Of a stretch of DNA of 64,000 bases, positions 43,084 to 54,944 are shown piece by piece. The notes beneath the pieces are model-generated. The model did no database searches and had not been told where the DNA came from. It saw nothing but the letters and a program-made list of their open reading frames with translations. Origin of the DNA: Artemisia argyi (taxonomy: Eukaryota > Streptophyta > Magnoliopsida > Asterales > Asteraceae). Numbering within the stretch: the stretch's first letter is position 1; every line of letters begins with the position of its first letter. The position numbers and the translations under genes are program-made. Location of the stretch: positions 118,030,861 through 118,094,860 of the forward strand of contig CM060703.1 of NCBI GenBank assembly GCA_030686995.1, given 5' to 3'.

Positions 43084-44031
43084 ATGGCGGATGAAATTCC
43101 ATTTAGATCATTAACTATAGAGGAACAATTAGTTTACTCAGATAGATTTGCTTCCTATTGTTCCAATGAATTTTTAAGTGATCTTAGATATATACAAGAA
43201 GAGATGGGTGTAAATTTAGATGGGTTTGATGAATTCTATGCATGTGTGATTTCTATTAGACGATCATTATCAGGATCAATTTCTTTTAGTGAGGCCCGTT
43301 GGATGAATTTTGAGAGAAGCTTCATAACCATGACCCATAAGTTCAACGAATTGGTGGATTCGTATGAGTAAGATGACCTAGTTTCTAAGAACATGAACTT
43401 AGAATCAAACCAAGATTATGAGATGGTCAGTGTTGAACTACCTAGTTGTATGAGTGTGATAGATTTCACCAAAACATACAACACACATGAGGTTAGAGTT
43501 GAGCCACCTAGTTGCATGTCATGGTTAGGCACTACCATAATTCAAGATGAACACATAGGTGATATTGATGTGATGGAAGAGATAGTAGAAAACCCAAGCC
43601 CACTAAGTACCCCACAAGTCCTACCATCATTTGAGGCATACACACCGCCCGTGACTTACCCGGAAGAAGTAGAAGAGACTATAGGAACCCCAATTGAGGT
43701 AGAACCCTTGGACCAAGCACCACTAAAGGATATAGGTTTGAATACTTGTAGTGATAACCTTACTCTTAGTTCTAGGGAATTTCCTAGTGTTGATGAACCG
43801 GAACCTCAATCTTTACACAACTTTCCATCCTTAGATATGTTTTTAGGAGACAAAAGAGGAACCGACCCACCTATCAACCAATATTACCCGGGTAGTTTTA
43901 GGATGAAGGAAGCCATTCACTCACCCCCTTCACCTCACGTGGCATATTTCCACCCTAAGGGTGTGTATTGCTACTTCCACCCGCACTTAATCCTAAGTGT
44001 AGGGAAAACCTCCCCTATTTCCGTTAAATAA
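43084..44031 (+). pseudogene. Gag-like ORF of element D, one in-frame stop
   Basis: Start chosen at 43084 (MADEIPFRSLTIEEQLVYSD). The frame also opens upstream at 42994, but that stretch looks like translated leader. A TAA at 43369-43371 interrupts the same frame, which then continues to 44031, in total 315 codons. The N-terminal half is helical and acidic. The second half has two copies of a PPSCMS/LPSCMS phrase, many Pro/Glu/Ser residues, and a His-rich end (HVAYFHPKGVYCYFHPH). No known catalytic motif is present. Position and company suggest a structural protein of a non-autonomous element; I do not recognise a named domain. Confidence 0.65.
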
Positions 44032-45859
44032 GGGTAGAGTCAGGCTCGTGACTCGAACAAAAACAAGCGCTTCTTGGGAGGCAACCCAAGTTTTATTTGT
44101 TTTATTTGTTTGATTTTATTTGTTTCCATATGCGTGTTTTATTTTTATTGCTTGTGGCTCATGATTCAAAGTAAATTGTGAAAATGCTTTATTTTTGTTT
44201 TAACTTCATCTCAATTACATATAAAGGTATTTTGCAAAAGATAAGTGTAAGGGAAATCTAAATTTGTTTATAAGAACGGGATTGAACATGAATCACAACA
44301 ATATTAAATCAACATGCATATTAGTATTTGTTTGAGTCAAATGCATGTATCGAATCATAATGATTATTTTGCAAGATTTCCAGGAATTAAGTCATAAGTT
44401 TTTCCGGAAACTTAACATAAAATTTCTGCAGAAGAATTCTGACGGCGTCAGGATTAACACCTGACGGCGTCATGTGTAAAATTCTGGAAATTTTGCAAAT
44501 TTTGTTTTTCTGCCAGAGTCGTAAAAGTTTTTGTTAAATCTTTAGTTTTATAAACTCCAGGAAATCTGCAAATATTCATTCCACAAGCATTATATCTTTA
44601 ATTGTTTTGTTTTTATTCCTAAGTCTGGAATTACATCTAGTTGTGAGTTTTCTTTGTTCGGATTGATGCTTTGGGTTTTTGTGATTGTTTTCTCAGGTTT
44701 TACAGGTTATATTGGACAAGAAGATGATTTATATTTCTTGAGGGAAGCTTTCAATGTTCATTTTCTTGGAGGAAGACTTAATCTTGTTACCACACCGAAC
44801 GAATTATGGGAGTATTTGTTTTCATTCTTTTACCTACATTACTTTTACATCCTTTTATTGAACATTGGGGACAATGTTCGGCTTAAGTGTAAGGGGAGGG
44901 TAAACGATGATACTTTAGAGAATGCAATTACGCTTGAGTTTGTTTGTTCAATGGTAGGTGTGTAATAAAACTGAGAAAAATACTTGTTAGGGCAATTTTA
45001 GCGCCAAATTTAATTTTTTTTACAACATTTAGGAGTGAAGCTTTAGCCTTAATGAGCGTCTCATGGATATGAGTTGTATGACTAGCACAAAACCGTACCA
45101 CTTAAAAAAATTTCCACCCAAATATGTGAGGTTTACCTTTAGATTTGTTAGGAAAAGCATTCATTATTAGTGCTTATGAGTGTACCGGTAGTACTTATAT
45201 TCTAGAACTTACGTTAGTGATGCATCCCGAGACCGCTAGTGAGACTACATTCGTGTAGCAGGATTTACTACATGATAAGAGGCATTAGGATAACCCTTGT
45301 GTTTAAACCCGTATCATAATTACTTGACCATTTAAGTCAATTACCTTAACTAAAAAAGTCAATTAATTCTCCCACACCTTTGCGTTGTACTCATTTTTAG
45401 TACACGATACCCCTAGTACACCCCTCCGAGCCTATCTTTTCGTTTCTAACTTTAAGCATTTTACTTAACGGAAGAATTTGTTTACAATCCACCCCAAATG
45501 TGCAACCAAATCGCCTTAGCCTTCCTTCTATGCACTCATCTTTAGTGCATTATTGTTACACAAACCCTTAGTTAATTGTCTAATTGATTACATGGTTGCT
45601 AAGTCGAGTCATATCTTGTACATATTGTTTTGGGACGATTGGGACTCATGGGTAAAGTACTAGTGTTATGGAGTAATGGGGAAGAACATCATCTATTACC
45701 CCCATATGTGCGTTAATATTTAAAAAGTACTCCAAGTGTTTTGATTATCTTGATTCGAGTCGTTAGAGTAGTTTATTGTATAGTATGTAAAAATTCAAGT
45801 GTAAGGGGAATGCAATTTTCCTATGATGTATTATTTTGGATGGTAGGGCAAGAGTATAT

Positions 45860-45905
<46 letters not shown>

Positions 45906-46446
45906 GGACTACCATCCCATTTCATTTTATGTTTGTTTCATAATTTGTTAGATTTTGATTAGCTTAAGTCGAGTCAAGTCTTGGCTTAGCAACACCATAT
46001 TGTACATGTAATTAACCAAGATGATTAACTTGCCACCAATAAATATTGCCTTTATCCAACAAAACCGTGTTTTTCATATCCCTACACCTAACGTTAAAAC
46101 CCTTTAAAAGACCTATTTGATAGTTTATCCTAGGTGCTTACGCCAAGTGGTGGAGGTTTGATCCTTTCCCAAGCCTATGGTAATCTATTTGCTATGACAG
46201 GTAGTGAGAGATGTTTTCCATTTCAATATTGTGATATATACTTTATTACACCCGAGAGATGTGAGTATCTAAACACTATTTGTGAGGTGCTAGTGTATGA
46301 CCTCTGTGCTTGTTTTTGGTTTTTAGTGGAACGATTATTTGTTATAATTACTTTTATATTAGTGTTAAATAACCCCTAACTTGTATTTTTATTAGAATAA
46401 AAGCGCATTTGCTTGAGGACAAGCAAATCTCAAGTGTAAGGGTATT
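44032..46446 (+). other. Untranslated 3' part of element D
   Basis: Right after the ORF lies GGGTAGAGTCAGGCTCGTGA, then AACAAAAACAAGCGCTTCTT and GGGAGGCAACCCAAG (about 44034-44092), a conserved post-ORF box of Ty3 Athila/Tat-like elements (recollection). Two palindromes CTGACGGCGTCA lie at 44439-44472. A short open frame at 44654-44965 covers the conserved ATTGGGGACAATGTT and AAGTGTAAGGGGAGG boxes and is probably not a gene. An A-run of about 44 lies at 45861-45904. The end has GCTTGAGGACAAGCAAATCT and the polypurine tract AAGTGTAAGGGTATT (46432-46446). Confidence 0.7.
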
Positions 46447-46718
46447 TGATGAAGCGAAAAGTGCACCGCTTTTCGGGGGTCATTTAAGGCCAAATTCGAG
46501 ATTATTTGATCGAATATTGCCCTAAATCGTTCCTTTTGTCATTTTAGGTACTTTTGAGAGGAATTTTACAAAATGAAGCATTTTGGACGTTTTTAGAGCG
46601 AAAAAATGTAGAAAACGACAAAGTCTCAAATCATGCTGGAAATCGCACTTGACGGCATCACAAGATGCTATTAATGGCGTCATGATTTGACAAAAGGGTG
46701 GATAAATCAAATACATGT
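46447..46718 (+). repeat. 3' LTR of element D, first 272 bp
   Basis: Matches 29111 onward, but contains an extra block with TTGACGGCATCA (46649) and AATGGCGTCATG (46673) where the 5' LTR reads straight from ACTTGACAGTGAG into TTGACAAAAGGG. Cut by F at 46719. Confidence 0.85.
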
Positions 46719-47816
46719 TGTGGAAAACTAGAAGGGGGGTTGAATAGTTTACTGTTTAAAATCTTTTTAACTTGTTTAGTTATCTTTTGAAACTTTCCGT
46801 TTTGATCAAAGATATATACACAAACACAATATATAACATGCAAGTATAAAGAAAAAATGATCAAACCACAACACGAGTATTTATGGTGGTTCAGCTACAA
46901 GGACTCTTTTTCCTTGCCCTACGTCCACGCCCTGAGTATCCAATTCGAGAGTTTCTTTCACTAGTCAACAAGCTCCTTTCACCGGCGGAGAAAACCTTAC
47001 ACGTCGCTTATACACGTTTACCGACACTAAGCTAGATGTCGAGTTCTTTTATAAGGGTACAACCACTCCCGTTAGTTCTTTTACAAGGGTACAACAACTC
47101 CCGTCACACTTTGTATTTTGAGGACTAAAATACTAACCGATCACTACTGAAAATACACAATCAAATGAAGTGTAAACTACACAAGTCTACACAATGCTAA
47201 GCTAACAAGTCTTGCAACGTTGTGTTGAATACTTGTAACTTTTTATGAACTCGTGAACTTCTTTGCTACAAAAAGAAACTTCACATATGATATGTTAAAG
47301 GGTTAGATGAAAGAATGAATGAATGTGTGTGAAAATATGATGTTGAGTGATAAGCCAAAAATCAAACTTGTGGCTTAGTATTTATAGCAAAACCTTCTGC
47401 AGGTCTGGCGGATACGGCGGAACCCTCAGATGGGTTCCGCCCGTGTACCCCCAGGGTTCCGCCAGGCTTGCAGTTGGTTTTGCAATAAATCTTGCAAACC
47501 AAACAATGTCACATCTCATTACACCTAGTCAAACACAAAACTTGTGCAAGCAAACATATGGTTAGTCAAACACACTTTCTTTCCATAAATGTATATTGAC
47601 AAAACTTGCCATAAATGTGATGTGACATTTCTATTTTAAGAAATAAAAAGTGTTGTGTTTTATGAAATGTAAAATGTAGCAAATGTCTAGTTATGCAAGT
47701 CTTTAAAACTAAGATTATGATTTACTTAGAAACTAAAGTTTACATTTTGTCGTTAACAAAACTTAGCAAAGATCGTAAAATATAAATAACGTTTTTAGGC
47801 GACATTTGTATAAACA
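46719..47816 (-). repeat. 3' LTR of element F
   Basis: Reverse complement of the E LTR type: TGTGGAAAAC at the left edge, ATAAACA at the right. Module at 47398-47473. The adjoining ATCTCCCCCTTTTT (47817-47830) is the polypurine tract on the minus strand. Confidence 0.9.
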
Positions 47817-48351
47817 ATCTCCCCCTTTTTGTTGATGACAAAACATAAACTTTGTTTTTAAGTAACTCACAAAATCTTAGTGTTTAATACATAAAAATAA
47901 ATTATATTAAACTTGTTTTACTTAAGTGATGTAAATCATATTAAGTTTAAAGGTTTAATATATTTCTCCCCCTTTTTGTCGAAACAAAAAGTAGAGTAGC
48001 GAAGCGAAATAATGCACTTGCTCCCTCTTGGTCGATACTCCCCCTGAAAGGAGTGCCAAGATGGGAAACATGGATTTTGATCCTATAAAAAAATTGGTTA
48101 GTTGGTGATATATATAGTCAAGCTTGTAGTTACCACACACATTGCAACTACAATGACAACTCAAAAATGATCAACCAACAATGCAAGTAAGTAAGTAGAA
48201 AAAGATTTCATTCCAAGTAAATTTGACTTGTAAAAGTCAAAGACAAGAAATGAAAAAGATCCTCCTGCTTAAAAAAAATGAAAAATAACCAAGAAATATA
48301 AAAAATCGAATCCTACTTTCCTAAATGGGGCAAAAGGCCTCCAAATGTTGT
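47817..48351 (-). other. Polypurine-box region of element F
   Basis: No gene. CTCCCCCTTTTT boxes (47819, 47966) and a changed one (CTCCCCCTG, 48038) are the counterparts of the GGGGGAG boxes of E. Confidence 0.7.
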
Positions 48352-49260
48352 CTAGGATTTGTTTGGGTGGGAAAGAGCATCCAAACGTTCTATGACGTCT
48401 TGGAATGCAAAACGGGTTTCGTCTTGAAATTGGTGAAGCAACAATTTGATGCTTTCACCCATTTGCTCACAATGTGAGCAAACATGGGGATGAGTGGGTG
48501 GAAATGGGTTGGTTTTGATTTCTTGGTTTGAGGGTTGGTTGGTTTTTGGTTCTTGGTTGGAGGATGGGTTTGGTATAGAGTCAAGCAAGGTGGTTTGAAA
48601 TTCCATTGCTTGATGGAGGTGATCCTCGACCATACTTTGGATTTCCTCATAGGAAGGAAAGAAAGACTCAAAGGTTTGGGCTTGAGAATGTGGTGGAGTT
48701 GGGTGATCATGGTTTTCAAAATTTGGTTCTCCATAAAGAGGACCATGGATGTCATGGTAGATAGGGTGAAACAACAATGGTTTGGGTTGGTGGTATTCTT
48801 GTTGTGGTGGTTGGTTGTTGTTAAAATGCTCATTTTGATCAAGAAATTACCTTGGTGTTTCATTTGCAAAAGGTGGTGGTTGTGTTGGTCTTGGTGGAGT
48901 ATCATTGAGATCTTGGACAAAAGGGTGTGGTGATGTTGGAGGAGACCCAAATAACTCCATAGGTTCAAGTTTTGGTAATGGTGATGGTGATGGAGTTTTG
49001 GATGGTTGGGTTGGAGCACTTGGTGGAGTTGGGTCAATGGGTGATTTTGTTGGTGGTGGAGTGAGGTCATTGGGTTCATTGGGTGATGGAGATGGAGATG
49101 AAAGGTTTAGAAAATGTTCATTTTTGATTGGTGAGGTGAATTCATCCGTGGATGAGGAGCTTAGGTTGATGGATTGCTTAGACCAAAGTGGTTTGACACT
49201 TATCCGGGCGGTTTTCCGGACATGTCTTCATGGTTGAGAGGTGATAGTTGACTTAGTCAT
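48352..49260 (-). pseudogene. ORF4 of element F, one in-frame stop
   Basis: Same length as in E (909 nt, ATG at 49258-49260, TAG at 48352-48354). The nonsense codon of E is absent. Instead a TAA occurs near 48848 where E has a Ser codon. The C-x2-C motif (HVCSHCEQMGESIK) and C-terminal helix are kept. The Pro/Ser-rich N-terminal half shows many replacements, as expected for a disordered segment. Confidence 0.7.
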
Positions 49261-50244
49261 GGTTAAAATGGTTTAAAGATCAGAAATTGTGATGGGGAAG
49301 GTGTGATTTGATAGTGTTTTAGGATGGTTCAATTTATAGTGATGAAGGAGTGTTTGGATTTGATGTTTAGCCATACAAAAATGGAGGTCCCTAATGATTT
49401 GGAAGACTAATGTGGGTTGTCAAATCATGGAAGTCAATCCAATGAAAATAGTGAAGTGAGAAGACAAGATTTGCACTAAATGCTTAGTGGTTTTGGCAAA
49501 TTTGTTGAAGATATATGTCTTAGGGATTTCAAGGAACCTTTGGAAGGGTTCCTTCCTTTATGTGTGAAAGTTCCTTGAGGTAGTTATGGGTATTTTTGAA
49601 ATTTGGCGGGAAATGGTTTTCTTTGAGTTATAAGGAATGAGAACTACCCTATTGTGCTTAACAAATTGCAGGAAATTGGTTTCTATCTAAAAGGATGGTA
49701 TATTTTTGATTGGATGTTGAAATGTTGAAAACTAAAAAAAAAATTATGCAGGAAATCTGGCGGAACCTTCAGAATACACAGGTGGAACCCGTGTGAGGGT
49801 TCCGTCCGTTCCGTTGGGCCATTTCTGAGTTACCCAGAAATTACACTGGCGGAACCCATTCTAGGGTGCCGCCAGATCCGCCAGACCTGAAAAACTATAC
49901 AATCCGCGTTTTGACCCGCGAGATGATTTTCAAATTTTTTGAAAACTTCTAAAATCAAAAATATAATGCATATCTGGTTAGGCAATGCAAAAAATGTACA
50001 TGTAAACACGCATATCATAGGACTTTGACTGGAAGCTAGCGAATTTCACTATACTTAGTGAAAAATTCATAAACATGAAAATTTGACAACGTACCAAACG
50101 TTGTCTACCTGCATTATAGTAAGTTAATACATGTTCCAAATAGTATCACAAATTGTACCAACCCATAAATACATGACCCACATTGTTTAAAAGACCAAAT
50201 TGTTCAAATAGCACCTAGTGCCAAACACTCCTACACACCCGCAC
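49261..50244 (-). other. Spacer between ORF3 and ORF4 of element F
   Basis: Counterpart of 38537-39531; holds the double palindromic module (49748-49888) and the TATA box near 49333-49341. No gene. Confidence 0.6.
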
Positions 50245-51353
50245 TCATTGACGGTCAATCTTGTTCTTGAGCTTTCCAAGGAATCTTACAAGATTCTTAA
50301 ACATCCCCTTTGTTTGCTTGAACTCCGCCGACTCATTTGGAATATCCGGAAGTTGGGATAGGTATTCTAGAGGTGGGAGCCTAGAGTTGGGCAAAGAGTC
50401 TTCTTCACTCATTGAGGAAGATGATGAGGAGGTAGGAGGATGAGGACGTTTTCCTTGGGCTTTGTACACTCTGTTATCACTTAGTGGGACAAAGGTGTGT
50501 GGAATGAGAGAGTAATGAAGGCGAAGACCGTTAGAAGTTGGTGGAATGGGAGAGACGAACCTAAAAAGACGGGTCAAGAGCATTCCATACGGCATAGCCG
50601 TTGTGCCATGCACGGGAATATCGGCCATTCTCTTGGCCATGTAGTAGGCAAGGTTGAACGGTTGCCTAACGGACAAGGATTAGAGCATGTAGCAAAGGAA
50701 AAGATTTATATGATCTCGGTTTCCTATTGTGCTAATGACATTGGCTCTAAGTACTTCCTCCCATTTCTTGAATTGGGGCTTGAGTTCATTAAGTTCCATT
50801 CCATACGGGTCCTTATCAACCTCATTTTCTGAACGGGTTCTCCTAGTGTTGGTTGTCCTAACAAAGAGGTGGTTACGAAGTTCATCTTTGGACACAAGAG
50901 GGGTGTCATAGGGATGGATTCGGTCAAAGAGTGTGTCAAGAGTTGAGAGGGAGTGCAAGTCGGAGTAGATGCAAGTACCACGGTTTGGGACACCTATGAT
51001 TTGAGAAAACTCCTCAAGAATGAAGGAGTATTGATGACCACTAGCCCTAAAGTTGATAGGCATGCGACCATACTCATCTGTGGAGAGAGTGACGGACGCA
51101 TAGAATTCTAGAATGAACCTAGGACAAATAGGCTCGTCGATTTCTAAAAGACACTCAAAGTTGATTGTGGCAAATTCCGTGTAGAGGTTTGTGCCTTCTA
51201 GGAAGGATGGGTCAATGGTTTTACCCTCATGGACATAATGTTTTTCTAAGGCTTTGAAAACATCGATTTGATTCGGGTAAGGCCTTTGGTTTTGTGGTGT
51301 TTGGGTAAGTACTTAATGGTGTCCTTGTGGTCGTAGTGGGTTAGAGGAGGCAT
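50245..51353 (-). pseudogene. ORF3 of element F, broken
   Basis: ATG at 51351-51353, stop TGA at 50245-50247. The length and most of the residues match E, including NFRASGHQYSF, LEEF and the basic C-terminal helix. A 1-nt deletion near 51280 and an in-frame stop near 50684 (in place of a Tyr codon) disable it. Substitutions against E appear spread along the ORF, with the central block best kept. Confidence 0.75.
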
Positions 51354-52187
51354 GATGATTCCTAGAAAAACAAAATTTCACATTTTAGTCTAAGTAAACG
51401 ACTATTGTAATGCGGTTGTTCTAGTGTGTGCCTATATGAAAACAATGTGGAGGTGCGGTTATCTTGACTCATTTTGATGCTTCAAAAACGTTTTATAATG
51501 CAAGTTTTGTTATAAAACAAAAGATAACGCAAGCGCTCCTAGTTCAATTTAGCTTCGTTTGAATGTACCCGAAAATACATATTGGTTATGTATTCTCTTT
51601 AGCATTCAAGAGACATTATGCAAGTGATGTTTTAAACATAACATTTTGATTTTGTATTCTCAATGTGAGACGAAAAAATATTTGTCCTGTTCGTGAGAAA
51701 TTTTTGGAAGAATTTGACATGGGGTGTTTTAGCAAACATGTTTACACTTAGAAAGAATGCAATTCCTAACTATGCGGAACGTGATTAGTTTTGTTAAACA
51801 CCTAATTTCATGCATGAGTTTCTCAAGTTAATGCATAACCCCAAGTTTTTGTTTTTGTGCAAAAATAGAATTCCTAGACTCAGATCAGGATTGTAATCAA
51901 GTTTAGAATACTTACAATGATGATTGATTTGCAATGTGAGTGAAAGGAAGACCAAGAAATCGTAGGTATGGATGAATGGTAAAGTGAATAGTAGCAGTTT
52001 GGAAGTGGTGGTATGAGATAATGGGTGTTTGGTTTAATATAAACAAAAAAATGGTTCTGCAGGTCGGTGGATACGGCGGACCCTTAAATTGGGTTCTGTC
52101 CGTTGTGTCTGAGGGTTCCGCCGACTCTGCTGAGAAAAAGGGTTTTGGATTTGTTTGATTTTTGTGATTTTTGTCTAATGTCTAGAA
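51354..52187 (-). promoter_or_regulatory. Post-pol region of element F with predicted intron and module
   Basis: Contains the conserved intron signals (51362-51915) and, at 52058-52133, the palindromic module with the TATA-like GTTTATATTAAACC beside it (about 52032-52045). No gene. Confidence 0.5.
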
Positions 52188-54944
52188 CTACAATGTAGGT
52201 TCCATGAGTCCTAAGCCTAGCATAAGAAGGTTAAAAGGTTCACGTTTAAGGGGTTTCGTGAGTATGTCGGCTATGTTGTCTTCGGAAGAAACTTTCTCAA
52301 TTGAGATATTTCCATTTTGAATGTTGTCACGAAGGAAATGATGACGGATTTCAATATGTTTGGTACGAGCGTGTTGAACCGGGTTTTTACTAAGATCAAT
52401 GGCACCTTTGTTGTCACAAAGAATTGTGATGTTGTTACGTTGAATTGAGATAGAAAGAGCCGTTTGCTTCTTAGAGAACCATGAGGTGAGACAATGTCCA
52501 ACAAAAGTTCAAATACCAATTGTGCTTTTTCTATCAACATAGTCACCGGCATGATCCAAGTTGGCATACACTATGGTGTCTATTCCCGTTCCTTTGGGAT
52601 ACCATAAACCTAAATGTGTAGTGCCCTTAATATACCTAAAAATCCTTTTAATGGCTTCGAGATGAGTAGTCTTAGGATCTTCTTGAAAACGAGCACACAG
52701 ACAAACACTAAACATAATGTCGGGTCTACTAGCCGTTAGGTAAAGTAGACTACCAATCATACCTCTATATTTAGTGCTATCTACGGATTCACTTTCCTCA
52801 TCCATGGTGAGTTTAGTTTCCGTGGACATGGGTGTTTTGATTGGTTTCGAATCTTCTAATCCAAATTTCTTAAGCATGTCCTTAACATATTTAGATTGGT
52901 TAAAGAAGATACCATCTTCTAGTTGTTTAATTTGGAGTCCTAGGAAAAAGTTGAGTTCTCCTATCATACTCATTTCAAACTCGTCATGCATGATTTTTGA
53001 GAAATCCACACATAATTCTTGACAAGTTGTTCCGAATATAATGTCATCAACATAGATTTGGACTATGATAATATGTGAAACTTTCTTCTTAGTGAAGAGA
53101 GTATTATCAACTAAGCCCATGGTATACTTATGGTCAACTAGGAAGGTTTTAAGTCAATCATACCATGCTTTTGGAGCTTGCTTAAGTCCGTAAAGAGCCT
53201 TTTTAAGTTTGTAAACATGATTTGGTTTTTCAAAATCGATGAAGCCCGGTGGTTGAGCAACATACACTTCTTCATTAATGACTCCGTTTAGAAATGCACT
53301 TTTGACGTCCATTTGAAAAAGTTTAAAATTGTGTGCACATGCATATGCAAGTAAGATTCTAATTGACTCGAGCCTAGCAACCGGAGCAAAAGTTTCATTA
53401 TAGTCAATGCCTTCTTGTTGATTATATCCTTGTGCAACTAGCCTAGCTTTGTTTCTAGACACAATTCCATTTTCATCCATTTTATTACGAAAGACCCATT
53501 TTGTTCCAATTATCGTTTGACTCTTTGGTTGAGGAACTAATGTCGATACATCATTCCTAACAAATTGGTTTAACTCTTTTTGCATTGCAATTACCCAAGA
53601 CTCATCCTTAATGGCTTCATTAATGTTTTTCGGTTCAATGGTTGACACGAAACAAAAGTAGTTGCTTTCATTTTGAACTTTTGATCTTAGTGTTCTTTCG
53701 TTAATGTTGCCTATGACACTATCTAATGGATGACTTTTAGATTCTTTGACATTGACAAGTTCTTTGTTTAATAGTTCATCGTCCTTGTCATTACCTAAGA
53801 TCTATTGACTTTCTATTGCTTGGCTTTCAACTAAGTCATCATCTACCAAAGGTGATGTCTTAGAGGGAGGTGGACTCTCGTCAAATGTTACGTTCAACGA
53901 TTCCTCGATTCTTAAGGTTTCTTTGTTCAAAACAATGTAAGCTTTACTATTTTGTGAATATCCAAGAAATACACCTTTATAAGACTTTGGGTCAAATTTG
54001 GTGATATAATCCTTGGTGTTAAGAATGAAGCATTTACTCTCAAACACTCTAAAGTATCCTAATGTAGGCTTTTTACCTTTATATAGTTCATAAGGAGTTT
54101 TCTTCAAAAATGGTCTAATTAAGACTCGATTTAAAATGTACGTTGATGTGTCAACGGCATTACACCAAAACTTTTGTGGAATGTTTTGTTCATTAAGCAT
54201 TGTTCTACTCATCTTTTGTAACGTCTGGTTTTTACGTTCTACTACACCATTAGATTGAGGGGTACGTGGAGCTGAAAAGTTATGAGTAATACCATTAATA
54301 TCACAAAAGTTTCCAAATTGAAATTTATTATCAAATTCACGATCGTGATCCGTTCTAATAGACACAATATTAGACCCTACTTGATTTTGAATTTTCTTAC
54401 TTAGAATCTCAAATTTATCAAAAGCTTCATTTTTACTTTTCAAAAATTTTGTCCAAGTATATCTTGAGTAATCATCGACAATGACCAAAGTGTAGAAGTT
54501 ACCTCCATAACTTTGTATAGCGGATGGATCAAATAAATCCATATCCAAAAGTTCTAGACACCTAGATGTAGAAACCAAGTTTTTTAGCCTTATGGCTACT
54601 ATGGACTTGTTTACCGACTTTGCAAGCATCACAAAAGTGTTGGTCATATTTCAACTTAGGTAGGTTTCGAATTAAGTCTTTGGAGGAGAGGTTTTGAATT
54701 AGTCTCATGTTAGCGTGTCCTAAACGTCTATGCCATAAAGTTGAAGATTCATCTAATGAAGTAAGAAAAAGTTTGTCTCTAGATGTTGGATCCATCTTCA
54801 TGATGTATATGTTGTTCTTAAGAACACATTTGGCTATGGTTATACCATCTTTAAGTATTTTACTTCCGTTTTCACTAAAAATGACATTATACTTATTACG
54901 ACAAAGTTGACTAATACTAAGGAGATTAAAACCTAAGTTATCAA
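52188..54944 (-). pseudogene. Pol of element F, 5'-truncated and broken
   Basis: Encodes pre-integrase, integrase (CDACKVGKQVHSS, NGVVERKNQT), RT (YVDD, near 53044-53055) and RNase H (ADILTKPLK), ending at 52188. Lesions relative to E: one extra A in an A-run near 54590, TAG near 53802 (E has GAG), TGA near 53156 where E has CGA, and a TGA near 52509. The protease active-site part is missing because the element breaks at about 54944. No MITE is present at the site occupied in E. Confidence 0.87.

Larger units (their letters stand above)
29111..46718 (+). mobile_element. Element D, non-autonomous Ty3-type retrotransposon (right end not seen)
   Basis: The 5' LTR starts TGATGAAGCG at 29111 and ends at 42908, with E inserted in it. 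The internal region is 42909-46446. The 3' LTR starts TGATGAAGCG at 46447 and is cut at 46718 by F. The rest of the 3' LTR is not found in the window. The internal part has a tRNA-Asp-like primer site and one gag-like ORF, but no polymerase genes. Confidence 0.85.
46719..54944 (-). mobile_element. Element F, Sirevirus-like copia, 5' half lost
   Basis: Minus-strand relative of E, inserted in the D 3' LTR. On the plus strand it shows 3' LTR, PPT region, ORF4, ORF3 and pol. It stops abruptly at about 54944 inside the protease/pre-integrase region, where element G begins in the opposite orientation. Gag, primer site and 5' LTR are missing. The left flank would supply the TSD CATGT (46714-46718), but its partner is gone. 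Confidence 0.88.

Noticed and set aside
44654..44965. Small membrane-like ORF in element D
   Set aside because: It covers conserved non-coding boxes (GGGGACAATGTT, AAGTGTAAGGGG) of Ty3 elements, so the open frame is probably accidental.
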